Source: DASVXQ01 sp046727955
GTDB taxonomy: Bacteria > Actinomycetota > CALGFH01
Reading direction: 5' to 3'
Assembly (NCBI GenBank): GCA_046727955.1
Contig: JBKPDO010000350.1
Location: 1-15,133 of the forward strand
Length of the DNA: 15,133 nt
A model generated the notes under the pieces. That model was not told the DNA's origin. It did not search any database and was given only the letters and a program-made list of their open reading frames with translations. A program made the translations under genes and the position numbers. Below are positions 11,998 through 15,133 of this stretch, one piece after another (position 1 is the stretch's first letter; every line of letters starts with the position of its first letter).

Positions 11998-14199
11998 ATG
12001 GACGTGCCCGCAGACCAGGCGACGCCAACAAGTTCCCCGCTGGTCCATTCCACTCTGCGGGAGGCGGTCCGGTCGCCGCGTCGGCGGCGGCCGACCGGGG
12101 CGCCACCGCCGCTGCCCTATCGGCTGCAGACCAGCGGCATCGGCTGGCTGGTCGCCGCGGTGGTGCTGGTCGGGCTGGAGCTGGCGGTGTTCGCCCGCGG
12201 GCTGCGCGGTCCCGCCGTGCCGGCCACGGTCGCTGACGACGCGGTCGTGCGCTGGCTTGGCGGGCTGCACGCGCCCGGCCTGGAGGCGCTGTGGCAGGGG
12301 CTGGCGCACGTCGGCTCCTGGTGGACGCTGATCGTGCTGCAGTTCGGGCTGTTGCTGGCGTTGGTGGTCCTGCGGCGTTGGCGGCATCTGATCGTGTGGC
12401 TGGTCGTCTGGAATGTCGTCATGATCCTCGTTGAGATACTGAACCCGGTGGCCCGGCGGCCACGGCCCTTCGGGGTGGCCCAGCGGACCAGCTGGGGCGG
12501 CTGGGCAATGCCGTCAATGGAGGTCACCCACCTGACGCTGATCCTCGTGGGCGTGCTGTACACGCTGGTGCCGGAGGGCCGCTGGCGCAACACCGGCAAG
12601 TGGGTGGCGGCCGGGCTGGTGGCGGTGGTCGTCGTCGCCCGGGTCGCGCTGGGCACCGAAGCCCCCAGCGACGTGCTCCTCACGGTGGGCATCGGGGTCA
12701 GCATCCCGCTGCTGGCCTTCCGCCGGTTCACCCCAAGCGAGGTCTTCCCGATCGTCTACAAGCGTGGCCGCAGCGCCCACCTGGACGTGGGCGGCGCGCG
12801 GGGGGCGGCGATCCGGCGCGGGCTACAGGACCAGCTCGGCCTGGTCGTCGAGGAGGTCAAGCCGTTCGGGCTGGCCGGCTCGGCCGGCTCCACCCCGCTG
12901 CGGGTCACCGTCAAGGGCGACCCGCCCAGGCAGCTGTTCGCCAAGCTGTACGCCCAAAGCCACCTGCGCGCCGACCGCTGGTACAAGCTCGGCCGCGAGC
13001 TGCTATACGGGCGGCTTGAGGACGAAAAGCCGTTCAACACGGTGCGGCGGCTGGTGCAGCAGGAGGACTACGCGCTGTGGTTGTGCCGGGCTGCCGGGCT
13101 GCCCAGCCCCACCCCCTACGGCTTCGTGGAGCTGACCCCGGACCGGGAGTACCTGCTGGTCACCGAGTTCTTCCAGGATGCGACTGAGCTTGGCGAGGCC
13201 CGGGTCGACGAGCAGATCATCGACGATGGCCTTTCGATTATCCGGCGGTTGTGGGACGCGGGCTTGGCGCATCGGGATATCAAGCCGGCCAACCTGCTGG
13301 TGCGTGACGGCCGCCTGCTGCTGATCGACGTGGCGTTTGTGGAGGCGCGGCCCAGCCCCTGGCGGCAGGCGGTCGACCTGGCCAACATGATGCTGTGCCT
13401 GGGGTTGCGCTCCAGCCCCGAACAGGTGTACCAGCGTGCCCTGCGCCAGTTCAGCGTGGAGGAGATCGGCGAGGGGTTCGCGGCCGCCCGTGGGCTGGCG
13501 CTGCCGTCCCAGCTGCGCCGGATGCTGCGCGCGCAGGGCCGCGACCTGCACGGCGAGTTCGTCAAGTTGCTGCCCACTGCGCCGCAGCCGATCCGGGTGC
13601 AGCGGTGGAGCGCCCGCCGGCTGGGGCTGTGGGCGGCGATCGCGCTGCTGCTGGTCCTGGTCGCCCTGAACCCGACCGTCATCTTCGACAACAGGATGGC
13701 TGTCAGGACCTCGCTGGACATCCACAGCCTGGACTGCGCGCAGCGGGAGCCGCTGTGGCTGATGGCCCAGTCGGTGCCGTCGGCGTCGCTGGTGCCGTGT
13801 GTGCGGTCCCGGGTGCCCGGCTGGACGGTCGCCGACGTGGCCGTCAACAACGACCGCTCGGTCATCACCCTGAACCACGACCGGGCCGGCAGCGGCGCGG
13901 TCGTGCTGCGCCTGGCCGCCGCCTGCGACACCGCCGGTGCGATCGAGACGCCGTCGCCGGCGTCCGGCGTGCGACGCTACCAGCGGATCGACCAGGCCAC
14001 CGACGCGTTCGGGGCGACCTGGTATGACCGGTTCCCGGGCGGGTGCCTAACCTCCCGGCTGCACTCCACCAGCGACGTCGAGGGGTCGTTCGCCGCAGAG
14101 CTGCCGGTGCTGCTGGGGTTCACCAGCCGCGATGGGCTGCGCCAGGCGCTCAGCCAGCGCTCCGGCGGACGACTCCAGTTGGACCCCAACCAAGCATGA
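11998..14199 (+). CDS. PAP2-like membrane domain fused to a kinase-like domain and an outer domain, 733 aa
   Basis: Residues 48-245 form a multi-TM domain of PAP2 type: RRPRPFG matches the first motif, but the usual PSGH reads PSMEVTH, and in the third motif (ARVALGTEAPSD) the catalytic His is Glu, so phosphatase activity is probably lost. A kinase-like domain follows (about 290-520) with a Lys in LFAKLY, the catalytic loop HRDIKPANLL (425-434) and LIDVAF in place of DFG. One TM helix lies at about 543-558 (LGLWAAIALLLVLVAL). The last 175 residues would then lie outside the cell and carry four cysteines that could form disulfides. ATG 11998 follows GGGAGGGG; TTG 11986 is less likely. It is convergent with a lipid-flippase-type protein. 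A membrane lipid-sensing kinase is a reasonable guess. Confidence 0.75.
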   Translation: MDVPADQATPTSSPLVHSTLREAVRSPRRRRPTGAPPPLPYRLQTSGIGWLVAAVVLVGLELAVFARGLRGPAVPATVADDAVVRWLGGLHAPGLEALWQGLAHVGSWWTLIVLQFGLLLALVVLRRWRHLIVWLVVWNVVMILVEILNPVARRPRPFGVAQRTSWGGWAMPSMEVTHLTLILVGVLYTLVPEGRWRNTGKWVAAGLVAVVVVARVALGTEAPSDVLLTVGIGVSIPLLAFRRFTPSEVFPIVYKRGRSAHLDVGGARGAAIRRGLQDQLGLVVEEVKPFGLAGSAGSTPLRVTVKGDPPRQLFAKLYAQSHLRADRWYKLGRELLYGRLEDEKPFNTVRRLVQQEDYALWLCRAAGLPSPTPYGFVELTPDREYLLVTEFFQDATELGEARVDEQIIDDGLSIIRRLWDAGLAHRDIKPANLLVRDGRLLLIDVAFVEARPSPWRQAVDLANMMLCLGLRSSPEQVYQRALRQFSVEEIGEGFAAARGLALPSQLRRMLRAQGRDLHGEFVKLLPTAPQPIRVQRWSARRLGLWAAIALLLVLVALNPTVIFDNRMAVRTSLDIHSLDCAQREPLWLMAQSVPSASLVPCVRSRVPGWTVADVAVNNDRSVITLNHDRAGSGAVVLRLAAACDTAGAIETPSPASGVRRYQRIDQATDAFGATWYDRFPGGCLTSRLHSTSDVEGSFAAELPVLLGFTSRDGLRQALSQRSGGRLQLDPNQA

Positions 14200-14343
14200 T
14201 GAGCCGGCCAGCCGTGGCAGCTGCCCCCAGCCGATCCCATGACCAGACAACGAGGTCCCTTCCAGTACCCTCCGGTCGTTCGAGCAGCGTGCGGCCCGGG
14301 TAGCGCAAGCAGCAGGGCCGGCCGGGCATGCCCGCTTGGTGGA
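14200..14343. other. Intergenic stretch between convergent genes
   Basis: It contains small GC palindromes such as GGGCATGCCC near 14321-14335 but no hairpin followed by a T-run. I cannot name a terminator. Confidence 0.35.
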
Positions 14344-15133
14344 TCATCCTGCTGGCGGCTGCGCCTCGGCGGTTGATGCCCGGTCGTGGGTCGGGACCAG
14401 CAGCGAGCTCCGGCGCCACCACAGGTAGCAGGCCACGCCGACCACGATCGGCAGCCCCCAGGTGAGGGCGCGATACACCAGCACCGCGGCGGTCACCTGC
14501 TCCCGGTCGCCACCCGCCGCCGTCAGCCCGCCGATCAGCACCGCCTCGACGAAGCCGATCCCACCGGGAGTGAACGGGATCGCGGTGGCCAGGCGTGCGA
14601 ACGCGAACGTGACCAGCACCTCCGCCCAGCCGACCTGGGCGTTGCTGACGCCGACGTCGCGCAGCGCCACCAGCAGCACCAGGTACAGCGACAGGTGGCT
14701 GACCAGCGACGTCACCGTGATCGCGACCCAGCGGTGCTCCACCAGGTCGATGGTGCGGGCGCGGAACTTCACCGTGGCCAGCTCCCACCCGTGCACCGGC
14801 GGCCGGCGCACCAGCCCCAGCACCCGCGAGGCGACCCGGCCCGCCAGCAGCCCGAAGCGGCGTGCGCCCTGCTCACTGCGCAGGATCAGCGCGAACACCA
14901 CGATCGCGCCGATCAGACCGGCGATGCCGAGCAGGGCGGCGACCACCCGCCCGCCGGTGGCGCCGCCCTGCAGGGCGACAAGGGCCAGGGCCAGCACCGG
15001 CATGCCGAGCTTGATGAAGCTGTTCCACACCCCAGAGACCAGCACCGCCGTGGTGGACTTGGACCGCGAGTAGCCCCACGACCCCAGCATCGTGTAGGTC
15101 ATGCCGATGCCGATCGCCGAGCCACCAGGGACG
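14344..15133 (-). CDS. Lysylphosphatidylglycerol synthase TM-domain (UPF0104-type) membrane protein, partial N-terminus
   Basis: The frame is open up to the right edge, where it reads VPGGSAIGIGMTYTML. This PGG...G.. segment is a conserved motif of the flippase-type membrane domain of MprF/AglD-like UPF0104 proteins, so the true start lies beyond the window and the ATG at 15102 is internal. At least six hydrophobic helices follow (for example LGMPVLALALVALQGG; VVAALLGIAGLIGAIVVFAL; ITVTSLVSHLSLYLVLLVAL), and near residue 180 the second hallmark, FTPGGIGFVEAVLIGGLTAA. Only the membrane domain is seen; there is no aminoacyl-transferase part. The family flips or carries lipids across membranes, or is of unknown function. 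It lies opposite to and convergent with the kinase gene. Confidence 0.85.
   Translation of the reverse strand, partial: VPGGSAIGIGMTYTMLGSWGYSRSKSTTAVLVSGVWNSFIKLGMPVLALALVALQGGATGGRVVAALLGIAGLIGAIVVFALILRSEQGARRFGLLAGRVASRVLGLVRRPPVHGWELATVKFRARTIDLVEHRWVAITVTSLVSHLSLYLVLLVALRDVGVSNAQVGWAEVLVTFAFARLATAIPFTPGGIGFVEAVLIGGLTAAGGDREQVTAAVLVYRALTWGLPIVVGVACYLWWRRSSLLVPTHDRASTAEAQPPAG

Noticed and set aside
11223..12053. 276-aa minus-strand frame upstream of the oxidase
   Set aside because: No start signal, it overlaps the start of the kinase-fusion gene, and only a short internal segment resembles a transposase, so it is kept as a remnant, not a gene.

Overview
The window is very GC-rich, with GTG starts, 4-bp start/stop overlaps, apparently leaderless transcription and an actinobacterial-type LexA box. 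It looks like a chromosome segment of an actinomycete (Actinomycetota). I cannot name the genus.

Left part (1-6540): this reads as the right-hand end of an integrative element (AICE-like or prophage-like). A divergent control region (about 1600-1826) separates two sets of genes. Leftward runs a tightly overlapping operon: an excisionase/MerR-type HTH protein, a small four-cysteine zinc-finger protein, and two unknown proteins, the last running off the window. Rightward runs an XRE-type HTH protein with a C-terminal coiled coil, a larger regulator with a predicted helical-repeat C-terminal half, and a protein of the 5-formyltetrahydrofolate cyclo-ligase family. The control region holds direct/inverted TATCGAT repeats over a TTGACA promoter, plus a long 5'-leader hairpin. 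Beyond these lie a less GC-rich gene for a membrane-anchored HEPN/DUF4145-like protein and a small winged-helix-like gene. The promoter of that small gene contains a perfect LexA/SOS box and seems to give a leaderless mRNA. About 270 bp further on, an isolated tRNA 3' end (T-arm plus acceptor strand, no 5' half) marks a likely attachment site. No integrase is visible; if the model is right it lies to the left of the window together with the intact tRNA.

Middle part (6541-11997): probable host chromosome. After about 590 bp with no convincing gene come a four-TM membrane protein and, convergent to it, a leftward operon. In transcription order that operon encodes a three-domain multicopper oxidase with two inserted heavy-metal-binding domains and a His-rich linker, a flavin monooxygenase-like FAD/NAD(P) oxidoreductase (start overlapping the oxidase stop), and a small multi-TM protein. 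This suggests a copper/metal oxidation function. Upstream is a roughly 780-bp gene-poor stretch with a likely decayed IS66-type transposase fragment.

Right part (11998-15133): a single large protein joins a degenerate PAP2-type membrane domain, a cytoplasmic kinase-like domain with the HRDxxxxN motif, one further TM helix and an outer domain with four cysteines. It faces, convergently, a partial lysylphosphatidylglycerol-synthase/flippase-type (UPF0104) membrane protein. Together they suggest an envelope-lipid function with a receptor-kinase-like architecture.

The two strongest leads are the SOS-box-controlled small gene beside the tRNA-derived attachment site, and the PAP2-like/kinase/ectodomain fusion.
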